64,000 nucleotides of DNA. It comes from Pseudomonas oligotrophica. Its GTDB lineage: Bacteria > Pseudomonadota > Gammaproteobacteria > Pseudomonadales > Pseudomonadaceae. Of the stretch, positions 52,886-63,392 are shown one piece after another. The number at the start of each line of letters is the position of its first letter. Position 1 is the stretch's first letter. The translations under genes and the position numbers were made by a program. The stretch spans positions 62,001 to 126,000 of the forward strand of contig NZ_JAKJRU010000008.1 of the NCBI RefSeq assembly GCF_021726475.1, in the 5' to 3' direction. The notes below the pieces were generated by a model. That model saw only the letters and a list, made by a program, of their open reading frames with translations. It searched no databases and was not told where the DNA came from.

Positions 52886-53827
52886 GTGCGCCTGCTGGTG
52901 CTGGCTGTCGTCTGCGTCGCGCTGATGGTGGTGGATGCGCGTTTCGATACGCTCAAGCCGGTGCGCAGCCAGCTCGGCCTGGCCCTGACGCCGTTCTACT
53001 GGCTGGCCGACCTGCCGGTGCGCGCCTGGAACACCGCGACCCAGCAGCTGACCAGCAGCAGTACGCTGATGGCCGAGAACGAGCGGCTCAAGGCCGAGGC
53101 CCTGCTGATGCAGCGCCGCCTGCAGAAGCTGGCCATGCTCACCGAACAGAACGTGCGCCTGCGCGAGCTGCTCAATTCCGCGGCGCTGGTCGACGACCGC
53201 GTGCTGGTGGCCGAGCTGATCGGCCTGGACCCGAACCCCTTCACCCACCGCGTGCTGGTCGACAAGGGCGAGAAGGACGGCGTGTTTCTCGGCCAGCCGG
53301 TGCTCGACGCCAGCGGCCTGATGGGCCAGGTGGTGGAGGTGATGCCCTATGCCGCGCGGGTGCTGCTGATCACCGACGTCACCCACAGCATTCCGGTGCA
53401 GGTCAATCGCAACGGGCTGCGGGCGATCGCGGTCGGCACCGGCGACCCCGAGTACCTGGAGCTGCGCCACGTGGCCGAGACGGCGGATATCAAGGAGGGC
53501 GACCTGCTGGTCAGCTCCGGCCTGGGGCAGCGCTTCCCGAGTGGCTATCCGGTGGCCCAGGTGCGCGAAGTGGTGCGCGATTCCGGCCAGCCGTTCGCCA
53601 TCGTCCGCGCCACGCCGACCGCGATGCTCAACCGCAGCCGCTACCTGCTGTTGGTCTTCAGCGATTCGCGCAGCCCCGAGGAGCGCGCCGCCGCAGCCGC
53701 CCAGGCACAGGCCGAGGCCGACGCCCGGCGGCCGCAGGGCGAGGCGCCGACGGGCACGTCCGAGGCGGCGGCGCCGGCGCCCGCATCGCCTGCCGCGACA
53801 GAAGCACCTGCCGGAGAGCCGCAATGA
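52886..53827 (+). CDS. mreC: Rod shape-determining protein MreC
   Basis: An inner-membrane and periplasmic protein that scaffolds the elongasome. From the GTG at 52886 it has 313 aa: a transmembrane helix (MRLLVLAVVCVALMVVDARF), coiled coil (AENERLKAEALLMQRRLQKL), the beta-barrel MreC domain (HRVLVDKGEKDGVFLGQPV; FPSGYPVAQV) and an Ala/Pro-rich tail. Similarity to other MreC proteins seems to go on upstream as IKPLFAKGPSLG, but that part is preceded by ACG at 52847, not by ATG, GTG or TTG. A good ribosome binding site (CGAGGT, 52836-52841) is placed for ACG or the adjacent ATC. I annotate the safe GTG; the true start may be 13 codons earlier. Confidence 0.9.
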   Translation: MRLLVLAVVCVALMVVDARFDTLKPVRSQLGLALTPFYWLADLPVRAWNTATQQLTSSSTLMAENERLKAEALLMQRRLQKLAMLTEQNVRLRELLNSAALVDDRVLVAELIGLDPNPFTHRVLVDKGEKDGVFLGQPVLDASGLMGQVVEVMPYAARVLLITDVTHSIPVQVNRNGLRAIAVGTGDPEYLELRHVAETADIKEGDLLVSSGLGQRFPSGYPVAQVREVVRDSGQPFAIVRATPTAMLNRSRYLLLVFSDSRSPEERAAAAAQAQAEADARRPQGEAPTGTSEAAAPAPASPAATEAPAGEPQ

Positions 53828-54309
53828 TCGTGCGCCCGCGCAACGGATGGGTGATCTGGCTGACGCTGATCATCGGCCTGGTGCTCAGCATCGTGCCGAT
53901 GCCGGCCAGTGCCGAGCTCGGCCGGCCGCTGTGGCTGGGCATGGTGATCGCCTTCTGGGCGCTGGTGCTGCCGCATCGCGGTGGGATGGGCGCGGCCTTC
54001 TGCGCCGGCCTGGCGCTCGACGTGCTGGCCGGCACGCTGCTCGGGCAGAACGGCCTGCCGCTGATCCTGGTGGCCTTCCTCGTGCTCAGCCTGCAGCAGC
54101 GCCTGCGCATGTTCCCGCTCTGGCAGCAGAGCATGGTCCTGTTGGTGGTGCTCGGCATCGCCCAGCTGGTGCAGCTGTGGCTCAACACCCTCACCGGCAA
54201 CCGGCCGCCGACGCTGCTGTTCCTGGTCCCGGTGCCGATCAGCGCGCTGCTCTGGCCGTGGCTGTTCGTCGCGCTGCAGTGGCTGCGCCGGCGCTTCGAG
54301 GTGTCCTGA
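53824..54309 (+). CDS. mreD: Rod shape-determining protein MreD
   Basis: A 161-aa integral membrane protein with five hydrophobic helices, including SAELGRPLWLGMVIAFWALV and GAAFCAGLALDVLAGTLLGQ, and the conserved C-terminus WPWLFVALQWLRRRF. It joins MreC in the elongasome. The ATG at 53824 overlaps the mreC stop (ATGA). Upstream open frame in mreC is not used. Confidence 0.95.
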   Translation: MIVRPRNGWVIWLTLIIGLVLSIVPMPASAELGRPLWLGMVIAFWALVLPHRGGMGAAFCAGLALDVLAGTLLGQNGLPLILVAFLVLSLQQRLRMFPLWQQSMVLLVVLGIAQLVQLWLNTLTGNRPPTLLFLVPVPISALLWPWLFVALQWLRRRFEVS

Positions 54310-54417
54310 GGCCGGCGTGCCGGCACCGCCCGCTGCCCGCCCGCGCGCGGCTTCGTCGCGCTTTTCGTCGTCCCGTCGATATGCGACTCTGCGCCTTATT
54401 TTGCGCAAGGATCAGGC

Positions 54418-55008
54418 ATGGGCGCGTTGTACCTCGCCTCGGCGTCTCCCCGACGCCGCGAATTGCTCCAGCAGATCGGAGTTCCGTTTTCGCTTCTCGC
54501 GGTGGCTGTCGATGAAGACCCGATGCCGGGCGAGCCGGCCGAGGCCTATGTGCAACGGGTCGCGCTGGACAAGGCACGCGCCGGGCTGGCTGCGCTGGAC
54601 ACGGTGGATGCCTGCGTGCTGGGCGCCGACACCAGCGTGGTGCTCGACGGGCGCATCCTCGGCAAGCCGGTCGACCGCGCCGACGGCCTGGCGATGCTGC
54701 AGGCGCTGGCCGGGCGCAGCCATCGCGTGCTGACGGCCGTGGCGCTGGTCTCGCCCAGCGCCTGCGAGACCCGCCTGGTGGCCAGCGAAGTCGAGTTCCG
54801 CCCGATCGCCGCGGCCGAGGCCGAGGCCTACTGGGACAGCGGCGAGCCTTGCGACAAGGCCGGGGGCTACGGTATCCAGGGCTGGGGCGCGGCGTTCGTC
54901 AGCCGGATCGCGGGCAGCTACTCGGCGGTGGTCGGCCTGCCGCTCTGCGAGACCGCCCAGCTGCTCGATCTCTTCGGCCTGCCCCGTTGGTGCAAAGCCG
55001 CGACATAG
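54418..55008 (+). CDS. maf: Maf-family nucleoside triphosphate pyrophosphatase
   Basis: A 196-aa house-cleaning pyrophosphatase (YhdE type, dTTP/UTP) with the Maf start [18 protein letters not shown], the [17 protein letters not shown] motif with the general-base Asp, [11 protein letters not shown] and the [20 protein letters not shown] motif. It follows mreD, the usual arrangement, and precedes rng. About 108 bp separates it from mreD. Confidence 0.95.
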   Translation: MGALYLASASPRRRELLQQIGVPFSLLAVAVDEDPMPGEPAEAYVQRVALDKARAGLAALDTVDACVLGADTSVVLDGRILGKPVDRADGLAMLQALAGRSHRVLTAVALVSPSACETRLVASEVEFRPIAAAEAEAYWDSGEPCDKAGGYGIQGWGAAFVSRIAGSYSAVVGLPLCETAQLLDLFGLPRWCKAAT

Positions 55009-55083
55009 AGCCGGCCGGCAATTCTGCCGGAGGCTAGAATCCAACCATCGGGCAACTCCCCCTCAGTACCGCCGGGAAGAACA

Positions 55084-56541
55084 ATGAGCGAAGAAATTCT
55101 GATGAACATCACGCCGATGGAATCGCGCGTGGCGGTGGTGGAGAACGGCGTGCTGCAGGAGGTGCATGTCGAGCGCACCCAGCGCCGCGGCATCGTCGGC
55201 AACATCTACAAGGGCAAGGTAGTGCGCGTGCTGCCGGGCATGCAGGCGGCTTTCGTCGACATCGGCCTGGACCGCGCGGCCTTCATCCATGCCTCGGAAA
55301 TCTCCAGCCGCGAGGGCAATGCCGTCGAGCCGATCAACGCGCTGGTCCACGAGGGCCAGAGCCTGGTGGTGCAGGTGACCAAGGACCCGATCGGCACCAA
55401 GGGCGCGCGGCTGACCACCCAGCTGTCGATCCCGTCGCGCTACCTGGTCTACATGCCGCGCACCAGCCACGTCGGCATCTCACTGCGCATCGAGGAAGAG
55501 GCCGAGCGCGAGCGGCTCAAGCAGGTCGTCGCCGAATGCGTCGAGGCCGAGGGCATCCAGGAGGCCGGTGGCTTCATCCTGCGTACGGCCGCCGAGGGCG
55601 CCGGCAAGGACGAGATCCTCATGGACATCCGCTACCTGCGCCGGTTGTGGGAGCAGATTGCCGGCCAGATGAAGACCGCCTCGGCGCCGTCGCTGATCTA
55701 CGAGGACCTGGCCCTGGCGATGCGTACCCTGCGCGACCTGGTCAACCCGCGCATCGAGAAGATCCGCATCGACTCGCGGGAGAACTTCCAGAAGGTCCGC
55801 CAGTTCGTCAGCGAGCTGATGCCCGAGCTCGGCGACCGCCTGGAGCACTACCCGGGCGAGCGGCCGATCTTCGACCTCTACGGCGTCGAGGACGAGATCC
55901 AGAAGGCCCTCGAGCGCAAGGTGATGCTCAAGTCCGGCGGCTACCTGATCGTCGACCCGGCCGAGGCGATGACCACCATCGACGTCAACACCGGCGCCTT
56001 CGTCGGCCATCGCACGCTCGAGGAAACCATCTTCAAGACCAACCTCGAGGCGGCCACGGCGATTGCCCGCCAACTGCGCCTGCGCAACATCGGCGGAATC
56101 ATCATCATCGACTTCATCGACATGGAGGACGAGGAACACCGCCGCCAGGTGCTGCGCACCCTGGAGAAGCAGCTCGAGCGCGACCACGCGAAGACCAACA
56201 TCATCGGCATCACCGAGCTGGGACTGGTGCAGATGACCCGCAAGCGCACCCGCGAGAGTCTCGAGCAGGTGCTCTGCGAACCCTGCCTGGCGTGCCAGGG
56301 CCGCGGCAAGCTGAAGACTCCCGAGACCATCTGCTACGAAATCTTCCGCGAGATCCTGCGCGAGGCGCGGGCCTACCAGGCCGAGGGCTACCGCGTGCTG
56401 GCCAACCAGAAGGTGATCGACCGGTTGCTCGATGAAGAGTCCGGCAACGTCGCCGACCTCGAGGCGTTCATCGGACGGTCGATCAAGTTCCAGGTCGAGA
56501 GCATGTACTCGCAGGAACAGTACGACGTGGTGCTGCTCTGA
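55084..56541 (+). CDS. rng: Ribonuclease G
   Basis: A 485-aa endoribonuclease that matures the 5' end of 16S rRNA. The S1 domain (GIVGNIYKGKVVRVLPGMQA) and the catalytic region with DVNTGAFVGHRTLEETIFKT and IIDFIDMEDEEHRRQVL show the Asp residues that hold Mg2+; the Zn-link CEPCLACQGRGKLKT is present. Length matches RNase G rather than the longer RNase E. Start MSEEILMNITPMESRVAV is canonical. Short spacing (19 bp) to yhdP suggests co-transcription. Confidence 0.97.
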   Translation: MSEEILMNITPMESRVAVVENGVLQEVHVERTQRRGIVGNIYKGKVVRVLPGMQAAFVDIGLDRAAFIHASEISSREGNAVEPINALVHEGQSLVVQVTKDPIGTKGARLTTQLSIPSRYLVYMPRTSHVGISLRIEEEAERERLKQVVAECVEAEGIQEAGGFILRTAAEGAGKDEILMDIRYLRRLWEQIAGQMKTASAPSLIYEDLALAMRTLRDLVNPRIEKIRIDSRENFQKVRQFVSELMPELGDRLEHYPGERPIFDLYGVEDEIQKALERKVMLKSGGYLIVDPAEAMTTIDVNTGAFVGHRTLEETIFKTNLEAATAIARQLRLRNIGGIIIIDFIDMEDEEHRRQVLRTLEKQLERDHAKTNIIGITELGLVQMTRKRTRESLEQVLCEPCLACQGRGKLKTPETICYEIFREILREARAYQAEGYRVLANQKVIDRLLDEESGNVADLEAFIGRSIKFQVESMYSQEQYDVVLL

Positions 56542-56560
56542 GTCCGCGCGGGAGCGAGCG

Positions 56561-59500
56561 GTGGCCGGGGCTGCGGAGTGCCGCGCGGTGACGGGCGGCG
56601 CTGCCTTGCTGGCGCGTTTGCTGCAGCGCCTGTTCGGCGTGCTCGCCGGGTTGCTGGTGCTGGCGGCGCTGTATGTCAGTCTCGGTCGCCAACTGGTGCC
56701 ACTGGTGGCCGAGTACCGCGCCGATGTCGAGGCGCGCCTGGAGCAGGCCCTGGCGCTGCCGCTGGCGATCGGCCGGCTGGAGGGCGCCTGGGAGGGCTTC
56801 ACCCCGCGGTTGCTGGCGCATGACGTGGTGCTCGGCGACGGCGCCTCCGCGCTGCGCCTGGATCGCCTGGTGCTGGTGCCGGACCTGGCCGACTCGCTGC
56901 TCGCGCGGACGTTGCGCCTGCGCTCGCTGAGCTTCGCCGGTGTACACCTGACCGTGGCCCAGGACGGTGACGGCCGCTGGCGGATCGAGGGGCTGCCCAG
57001 GGGCGGGGACGCTTCGCCGCCGGATGTCGAGGCCATCCTGCGTGGCCTGCAGGCGGTGCGCAGCCTGGCCCTGCAAGACAGCCAGATCACCTTCGAGCCG
57101 GCCGGCGCGGCGCCGGTGACGCTGACCTACACCTCGCTGGCCCTGCACAACGCCGGCAGTGACTGGCGCCTGGATGGCCGCACGGTGCTCCCCGATGGCC
57201 AGAACCTGAGCCTTTCGCTGGCGGCCCAGGGCCGCGTCGGCGAGTGGCGTGATGCCCGGGCCGACCTCTACCTGAGTCTGCCGCAGAGCGACTGGGCCGC
57301 CTGGCTGCCGCGGCGGCTGACCGGCGACTGGCGGCTGGATGAGCTGAAGGCCGGCGGGGAAATCTGGCTGCGCTGGGAGAAACGGGCGCTGGGCCGCGCG
57401 GTTGCCCGGCTGAACGCGCCGAGCCTGGCGGGTGCCTACCAGGCTCGTGAGCCAGTGCGCCTGGAGGACCTGGCGGTCGATCTCTATCTCGACCGCCTGG
57501 GTGATGGCGCCTACCGCGTCCTCGCCGAGCGCCTGGCCTTCGACTTCGGCGCGCAGCGGCTGGACGATGTCCGCCTGGCGCTGCAGCGTGACGCGGCCTC
57601 CGGCGACTGGCAGCTGCAGGCCGATCGCCTGCGTATCGCGCCGCTCGCCACGCTGGCGCTGGCGCTGGCCCCCTTGCCCGAAGCCGGCGTGGAGACGCTG
57701 ACCGCGCTGGCGCCCCAGGGCACGCTGCGCGATATCCGCCTCGCCTACCGTCCGCGGCTGGATTCGCCAGATCGGCTTCGCTACGCCGCGCAGCTCGACG
57801 ATATCCGCCTTGCCGCCCATCACTGGATTCCCGCGGTGGAACATGGCTCCGGCAGCATCCGCGGCGACCTCGCCGCGGGCGTGCTGGATATCGACAGTCG
57901 CGATTTCGGCCTGCACCTGGCGCCGCTGTTCGCCGAGCCCTGGACCTATCGGCGGGCCCAGGGACGCCTGAGCTGGCGTCTCGACGAGGAGGCCTTCACC
58001 CTCGCCGCGCCCTATCTGAGCCTCGACGGCGAGGAGGGCCGCCTGGCTGGGGACTTCCTGATCCGCCTGCGGCGCGACCCGGCCGCCGAGGACTACATGG
58101 ACCTGCGCGTCGGGCTCAGCGAGGGCGATGCGCGCTTCGCCAGCCGCTACCTGCCCACCCGCTCGCCGGCCCTCAGCGGCGCGCTGGCCGAGTGGCTGAG
58201 CACGGCCATCCGCGGCGGTGCCATCGACCAAGGCTATTTCCTCTACCAGGGCGCGCTCAACCGCGGTGCCGCGGCCGAGGCGCGCAGCATGAGCCTGTAT
58301 TTCAAGGTGCACGATGCCGAGCTGGCCTATCGGCCGGGCTGGCCGGCACTGCGCGACGGCCGCGGCGAGGTGCTGATCGACGACGACGCGGTGCGCGTGC
58401 GCCTGGCCGAGGGCCGCCTGCTCGACAGCCAGGTGCGCGATGCCAGCGCGCAGATCCTGCGCGGCCAGCCGGGTACGCCGCGGCTGGCGCTGCGTGGCGA
58501 GGTCTCCAGCAGCGTGGAGGATGCCCTGCAGCTGCTGCGCGAGGCACCGATGGGTACCGCGGCGTTGTTCGGCGACTGGCGCGGGCAGGGCGCGCTGGAC
58601 GGGAGCGTCGAACTGGATCTCCCGCTGGGCCAGGGGCCGGCGCCGAAGGTGGTGGTGGACTTCGCCAGTGCCGATGCGCAACTGCGCATCGCCCAGCCGA
58701 CGCTGGCCTTCGAGCGCCTCAAGGGACACTTTCGCTACGACAGCGAGAAAGGCTTCAGCGCCGAGGACATCAGTGCGCGCACCTTCGGCCGCAGCGTGCG
58801 CGGGCGTGCAGTGGCGACCGGGCGCGCCGGCGCGCCTTCGACGCGCATCGAGGCGCAGGGCAGCATCGCACTGCCCGAACTGGCCGGCTGGCTCGGCGTC
58901 GCCCAGCCGCTGCCGGCCGCCGGCGAGCTGCCTTACCAGCTGCGGCTGAGCCTGGACGGTGACGACAGCCTGCTGCAGGTCGACTCCTCGCTGCTCGGCC
59001 TGGCCATCGAGCTGCCGGAACCCTTCGGCAAGCCCGCCGAGGTGCGCCGCGACACCTCGCTGCGCATGACCCTGCGCGGGCCGCAGCGTCGCTACACGCT
59101 GCTGCACGACCAATTGGCGGCACTCGACTACATCGCCCCGGAAGGCGACTGGCGCCACGGCCGCGGCGAACTTCGGGTCGGGCCGGGCGCCGCGGTGCTG
59201 CCGGCGCGGGATGGCCTGCGGGTGCGCGGGACCCTGGCCCAGCTCGACCTGGCTGCCTGGCAGGCGGTGCGCCAGCGTTACCTGTCCGGCGACAGCGTTG
59301 CCGGTGCTGCCGGAGCCGAGCCGTTGCGCGAGGCGCAGCTGCACATTGGTCGTTTCGACGGGCTGGGCAGTCGCATCGAGGCTCTCGACATCGACCTCCA
59401 GCGCCAGGCCGACGCCTGGTCGCTCGGCCTGCGCAGCGAGACCATCGCCGGGCGGCTGCGCCTGCCGGATGCCGCAGGCCAGGCGATCACGGCAAACCTC

Positions 59501-60397
59501 GAGCACCTGCGGCTGCCGGCCGGCACGTCCGGCGTCGCGGCCGGCGAGCGTCCCGATCCGCTGGCGGCCGTCGACCCGGCCGGGCTGCCGCCGATGGATC
59601 TCGCCATCGGCCAGGTCTGGCTGGGCGAGGCGCCGCTGGGCCGTTGGGCGCTGAAGATGCGCCCGCAGGACGGTGGCGTGGCCTTCTCCCAGGTCGATCT
59701 CCAACTCAAGGGCCTGCGCGTCGAGGGCAGCGGGGGCTGGCAGGACGGGGTGACCCGCTATCGCGGGCGCCTGTCGGGCGGCAACCTTGCCGACGTGCTG
59801 CTGGCCTGGGGCTTCGCCCCCTCGACCACCAGCGAGAGCTTCCGCCTGGATGTCGACGGCAACTGGCGCGGCTCGCCGGCCTGGTTCGCCCTGTCGCGCT
59901 TTTCCGGCAGCCTGGAGCCACGGCTGCTCCGTGGGCAGTTCGTCGAGGTGGAGGGCAGCGCCCAGGCACTGCGGGTGTTCGGCCTGCTCAACTTCAATTC
60001 GATCGGCCGGCGCCTGCGCCTGGACTTCTCCGACCTGTTCGGCAAGGGCTTCAGCTACGACCGGCTGAGTGGTTCGCTGCTCGCCGAGCAGGGCCTCTAC
60101 CGTACGCAGAAGGCGATCAGCGTGACCGGGCCGTCGAGCAACCTGGAGCTCGAGGGCACGCTGGACATGGTCGCCGATCGCATCGATGCCAAGCTGCTGG
60201 TGACGCTGCCGGTGAGCAACAACCTGCCGCTGGCGGCGCTGATCGTCGGCGCGCCGGCGGTCGGCGGGGCGCTGTTCGTCTTCGACAAGCTGCTCGGCGA
60301 CAAGGTCGCCCGCTTCGCCAGCGTCCAGTACGATGTCCAGGGCCCCTGGCAATCGCCGCGGATCACCTTCGACAAGCCCTTCGAGAAGCCGGAGTGA
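56561..60397 (+). CDS. yhdP: YhdP-family AsmA-like envelope lipid transport protein
   Basis: A 1278-aa protein of the AsmA-like clan (YhdP/DUF3971), an inner-membrane-anchored bridge that moves phospholipid to the outer membrane. An N-terminal helix (LLQRLFGVLAGLLVLAALYV) is followed by a chorein-like start and a very long beta-rich region of repeated amphipathic strands. The C-terminal DUF3971/AsmA portion holds FNSIGRRLRLDFSDLFGKGF and LPVSNNLPLAALIVGAPAVG. The GTG at 56561 is used because GGGAG precedes it; a GTG at 56588 is also possible. The open frame begins inside rng but that part is not coding. Confidence 0.93.
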   Translation: MAGAAECRAVTGGAALLARLLQRLFGVLAGLLVLAALYVSLGRQLVPLVAEYRADVEARLEQALALPLAIGRLEGAWEGFTPRLLAHDVVLGDGASALRLDRLVLVPDLADSLLARTLRLRSLSFAGVHLTVAQDGDGRWRIEGLPRGGDASPPDVEAILRGLQAVRSLALQDSQITFEPAGAAPVTLTYTSLALHNAGSDWRLDGRTVLPDGQNLSLSLAAQGRVGEWRDARADLYLSLPQSDWAAWLPRRLTGDWRLDELKAGGEIWLRWEKRALGRAVARLNAPSLAGAYQAREPVRLEDLAVDLYLDRLGDGAYRVLAERLAFDFGAQRLDDVRLALQRDAASGDWQLQADRLRIAPLATLALALAPLPEAGVETLTALAPQGTLRDIRLAYRPRLDSPDRLRYAAQLDDIRLAAHHWIPAVEHGSGSIRGDLAAGVLDIDSRDFGLHLAPLFAEPWTYRRAQGRLSWRLDEEAFTLAAPYLSLDGEEGRLAGDFLIRLRRDPAAEDYMDLRVGLSEGDARFASRYLPTRSPALSGALAEWLSTAIRGGAIDQGYFLYQGALNRGAAAEARSMSLYFKVHDAELAYRPGWPALRDGRGEVLIDDDAVRVRLAEGRLLDSQVRDASAQILRGQPGTPRLALRGEVSSSVEDALQLLREAPMGTAALFGDWRGQGALDGSVELDLPLGQGPAPKVVVDFASADAQLRIAQPTLAFERLKGHFRYDSEKGFSAEDISARTFGRSVRGRAVATGRAGAPSTRIEAQGSIALPELAGWLGVAQPLPAAGELPYQLRLSLDGDDSLLQVDSSLLGLAIELPEPFGKPAEVRRDTSLRMTLRGPQRRYTLLHDQLAALDYIAPEGDWRHGRGELRVGPGAAVLPARDGLRVRGTLAQLDLAAWQAVRQRYLSGDSVAGAAGAEPLREAQLHIGRFDGLGSRIEALDIDLQRQADAWSLGLRSETIAGRLRLPDAAGQAITANLEHLRLPAGTSGVAAGERPDPLAAVDPAGLPPMDLAIGQVWLGEAPLGRWALKMRPQDGGVAFSQVDLQLKGLRVEGSGGWQDGVTRYRGRLSGGNLADVLLAWGFAPSTTSESFRLDVDGNWRGSPAWFALSRFSGSLEPRLLRGQFVEVEGSAQALRVFGLLNFNSIGRRLRLDFSDLFGKGFSYDRLSGSLLAEQGLYRTQKAISVTGPSSNLELEGTLDMVADRIDAKLLVTLPVSNNLPLAALIVGAPAVGGALFVFDKLLGDKVARFASVQYDVQGPWQSPRITFDKPFEKPE

Positions 60398-60450
60398 ACG
60401 CCGGCCGCCAGGGACATTCCAAACCTTTCCCAGCAGCGTGCGCCACGTCC

Positions 60451-61299
60451 ATGTCGATCGCCGTGATACAGATGGCCAGCCAGGCCGATATCCAGCGCAA
60501 CCTGCGCGACGCCCGCGAACTGCTCGCGCGTGCGGCCGAGGCCGGCGCGCGCCTGGCCGTGCTGCCGGAGAACTTCGCGGCGATGGGCCACCCGCGAGTG
60601 CCGGCGGTGGCGCGCGCCGAAGCCGAGGGTTGCGGGCCGATCCTGCCCTGGCTGGCGACGGTGACCCGCGAGCTCGGCCTCTGGCTGGTGGCTGGCACCA
60701 TCCCGCTGCCGCCCGACGGGGCGCCGGCCGATGCCCGCCCGGCCGCCTGTTCGCTGCTGTATGACGACCAGGGGCGCCGCGTGGCGCGCTACGACAAGCT
60801 GCACCTGTTCGACGCCGAGGTGGCCGACAGCCGCGGCCAGTACCGTGAATCGGACGACTACGTCGCCGGCCAGCGCCTGGTGCTGGCCGACACCCCGGTC
60901 GGCCGGCTGGGCCTGACGGTCTGCTACGACCTGCGTTTTGCGGAGCTCTACGGCGCGCTGCGCGCGGCCGGCGCCGAGCTGATCGCCGCGCCGTCCGCGT
61001 TCACCCAGGTCACCGGCGAGGCCCACTGGGACGTGCTGATCCGCGCCCGTGCCATCGACACCCAGTGCTACCTGCTGGCCGCCGCCCAGGGCGGCGAGCA
61101 TGCCGCAGGCCGGCGCACCCACGGGCATTCGGCGATCGTCGATCCCTGGGGGCGGCTGCTGGGCGGGCAGGCGAGCGGGCCTGCCAGCATCGTCTGCGCC
61201 CGTGACGCCGCCGAGCAGGCGGCCTTGCGCCGGCGCATGCCGCTGGCGCAGCACCGGAGGTTTTCTGTACCGTGCCTGGGCACGGCGAATGTGGAGTGA
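60451..61299 (+). CDS. Nitrilase-family carbon-nitrogen hydrolase
   Basis: A 282-aa amidase of the Nit1/NitFhit-like branch, with the catalytic triad E ([12 protein letters not shown]), K ([12 protein letters not shown]) and C ([14 protein letters not shown]). Homologues deaminate deaminated glutathione as metabolite repair; that is a likely role. The ATG at 60451 gives the canonical start [18 protein letters not shown]. It lies between yhdP and tldD and ends 2 bp before tldD, a conserved operon in pseudomonads. Confidence 0.92.
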   Translation: MSIAVIQMASQADIQRNLRDARELLARAAEAGARLAVLPENFAAMGHPRVPAVARAEAEGCGPILPWLATVTRELGLWLVAGTIPLPPDGAPADARPAACSLLYDDQGRRVARYDKLHLFDAEVADSRGQYRESDDYVAGQRLVLADTPVGRLGLTVCYDLRFAELYGALRAAGAELIAAPSAFTQVTGEAHWDVLIRARAIDTQCYLLAAAQGGEHAAGRRTHGHSAIVDPWGRLLGGQASGPASIVCARDAAEQAALRRRMPLAQHRRFSVPCLGTANVE

Positions 61300-61301
61300 C
61301 T

Positions 61302-62744
61302 ATGAGCGACTGGCTGTTACCCGTTAGCGAACGCCTGCTGACACCCGGCGGGCTCGGCATCGACGATCTTCCCGGGCTGCTCGGCGAGCTGGCCGGCCCC
61401 GGCATCGACGCCGCCGACCTCTATTTCCAGGACCAGGTCAGCGAGTCCTGGGTGCTGGAGGACGGCATCGTCAAGGAGGGCGGTTTCCATCTCGAGCAGG
61501 GCGTCGGGGTGCGCGCACTGGCTGGCGAGAAGACCGGTTTCGCCTATAGCAACGCGATCACCGCCGAGGCGCTGCGCCAGGCCGCCCAGGCGGCACGCTC
61601 GATCGCCCGCAGCGGCGGGCGCACGCCTGTCGAAGTGCTGGCCCGGGCGTCCTTCGCGCCGCTCTATGCCGAGGGCAACCCGCTCGACGCCATGAGCCGT
61701 GCCGACAAGGTCGAGCTGCTCAAGCGTGTCGACGTCGCCACCCGCGCGCTGGACCCGCGCATCAAGCAGGTCACGGTGAGCCTCGCCGGGGTCTGGGAGC
61801 ATATCCTGGTGGCGGCGCTGGACGGCTCGCTGGCCAGCGACATCCGCCCGCTGGTGCGCTTCAACGTCAGCGTGATCGTCGAGCAGAACGGCCGGCGCGA
61901 GCGCGGCGGCCACGGCGGCGGCGGGCGCACCGGCTACGACTACTTCCTCGACCAGGACCGCGCCATGGGCTATGCCCGCGAGGCGCTGCGCCAGGCGCTG
62001 GTCAACCTCGAGGCGCTGCCAGCGCCGGCCGGCACGCTGCCGGTGGTGCTCGGCCCGGGCTGGTCCGGCGTGCTGCTGCACGAGGCGGTGGGCCACGGCC
62101 TGGAAGGCGATTTCAACCGCAAGGGCAGCTCGGCCTACAGCGGGCGCATCGGCGAGCGGGTCGCCTCGCCCCTGTGCACGATCGTCGACGACGGCACCCT
62201 GGCCAACCGCCGTGGCTCGCTGAGCGTGGACGACGAAGGCACGCCCACCCAGTGCACCACGCTGATCGAGAACGGCGTGCTCAAGGGCTACATGCAGGAC
62301 AAGCTCAACGCCCGGCTGATGGGCGTGGCGGCGACTGGCAACGGCCGTCGCGAGTCCTACGCGCACCTGCCGATGCCGCGCATGACCAATACCTACATGC
62401 TGGCCGGCGAGAGCGAGCCGGAGGAAATCATCCGCTCGGTGAAGAAGGGCATCTACTGCGCCAACCTCGGCGGCGGCCAGGTGGACATCACCAGCGGCAA
62501 GTTCGTCTTCTCCACCAGCGAGGCCTATCTGATCGAGGACGGCCGCATCACCGCGCCGGTCAAGGGCGCGACCCTGATCGGCAATGGCCCGGAAGCCATG
62601 AGCCGCGTGTCCATGGTCGGCAACGACCTGGCGCTGGACAGCGGTGTCGGCACCTGCGGCAAGGATGGCCAGTCGGTGCCGGTCGGCGTCGGCCAGCCGA
62701 CCCTGAAGATCGATGGCATCACGGTCGGCGGGACCGGCGCGTGA
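61302..62744 (+). CDS. tldD: Metalloprotease TldD
   Basis: A 480-aa zinc protease subunit that with TldE (PmbA) trims peptides such as microcin precursors and CcdA. The HExxxH motif is in [18 protein letters not shown]; the C-terminal [20 protein letters not shown] is conserved. The ATG at 61302 gives [20 protein letters not shown]; an open extension upstream is in the nitrilase gene. The partner gene pmbA begins at 63393, separated by yjgA on the other strand. Confidence 0.97.
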   Translation: MSDWLLPVSERLLTPGGLGIDDLPGLLGELAGPGIDAADLYFQDQVSESWVLEDGIVKEGGFHLEQGVGVRALAGEKTGFAYSNAITAEALRQAAQAARSIARSGGRTPVEVLARASFAPLYAEGNPLDAMSRADKVELLKRVDVATRALDPRIKQVTVSLAGVWEHILVAALDGSLASDIRPLVRFNVSVIVEQNGRRERGGHGGGGRTGYDYFLDQDRAMGYAREALRQALVNLEALPAPAGTLPVVLGPGWSGVLLHEAVGHGLEGDFNRKGSSAYSGRIGERVASPLCTIVDDGTLANRRGSLSVDDEGTPTQCTTLIENGVLKGYMQDKLNARLMGVAATGNGRRESYAHLPMPRMTNTYMLAGESEPEEIIRSVKKGIYCANLGGGQVDITSGKFVFSTSEAYLIEDGRITAPVKGATLIGNGPEAMSRVSMVGNDLALDSGVGTCGKDGQSVPVGVGQPTLKIDGITVGGTGA

Positions 62745-62768
62745 GCCGCGCCGGCCGCTCGGCGCGGT

Positions 62769-63290
62769 CTATTTCAGGCCGCGCTTGATCTCGTCGAGCT
62801 CGCGGATGTACTTGAACACCTTGCGCGCGGCCGCCGGCGGCTTGTTGTGGGCCGCCTCGTGCTGGGCATGGCGCACCAGGCTGCGCAGGTGCTGGCGGTC
62901 GGCATCGGGAAACTCGGCGACGAACGCCTCCAGCGCCTCGTCGTTGCCGGCAATCAGGCGATCGCGCCAGCGCTCCAGGGCGTGGAAGCGCTCGTTGTAC
63001 TGGCGGGTGGAGGCGTCGACCTGGTCGACCAGCGCCAGGATCGCCTCGACATCCTGGTCGCGCATCAACCGGCCGATGTACTGGATGTGGCGCTTGCGGG
63101 CGATGTGCGCCTTGTGTTTCGGCGCATCGGCCAGCGCCTTCTGCAGGGTATCGGACAGCGGCAGGCGCGCAAGCAGCTCGGGCTTGAGCGTGGTCAGCCG
63201 CTCGCCGAGATCCTGCAGCGCCTGCAGTTCGCGCTTGACCTGCGACTTGCTTTTTTCGCCGAGCGGGTCGGTATCGGGGTAGTCAGACAT
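62769..63290 (-). CDS. yjgA: Ribosome-associated protein YjgA (DarP)
   Basis: A 173-aa DUF615 protein that binds 50S precursors and aids late large-subunit assembly. The start [20 protein letters not shown] and [40 protein letters not shown]-like blocks and the end [15 protein letters not shown] fit the family. It is convergent with tldD and divergent from pmbA, a conserved order. The ATG at 63290 is used rather than a long upstream open frame antisense to pmbA. Confidence 0.94.
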   Translation of the reverse strand: MSDYPDTDPLGEKSKSQVKRELQALQDLGERLTTLKPELLARLPLSDTLQKALADAPKHKAHIARKRHIQYIGRLMRDQDVEAILALVDQVDASTRQYNERFHALERWRDRLIAGNDEALEAFVAEFPDADRQHLRSLVRHAQHEAAHNKPPAAARKVFKYIRELDEIKRGLK

Positions 63291-63392
63291 GAAAACTAGG
63301 GTCCAATCGGGAAGTGCGGGCCATGATAGCAGCAGCTCGGGTATGCGACCGCCGGTTGCCGGGCCTGGGCGTTGAATGGTTTGGGAGTGCTT

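Noticed and set aside
56483-60352. 1289-aa open frame antisense to yhdP
   Set aside because: Same high-GC mirror effect; yhdP on the plus strand is well supported.
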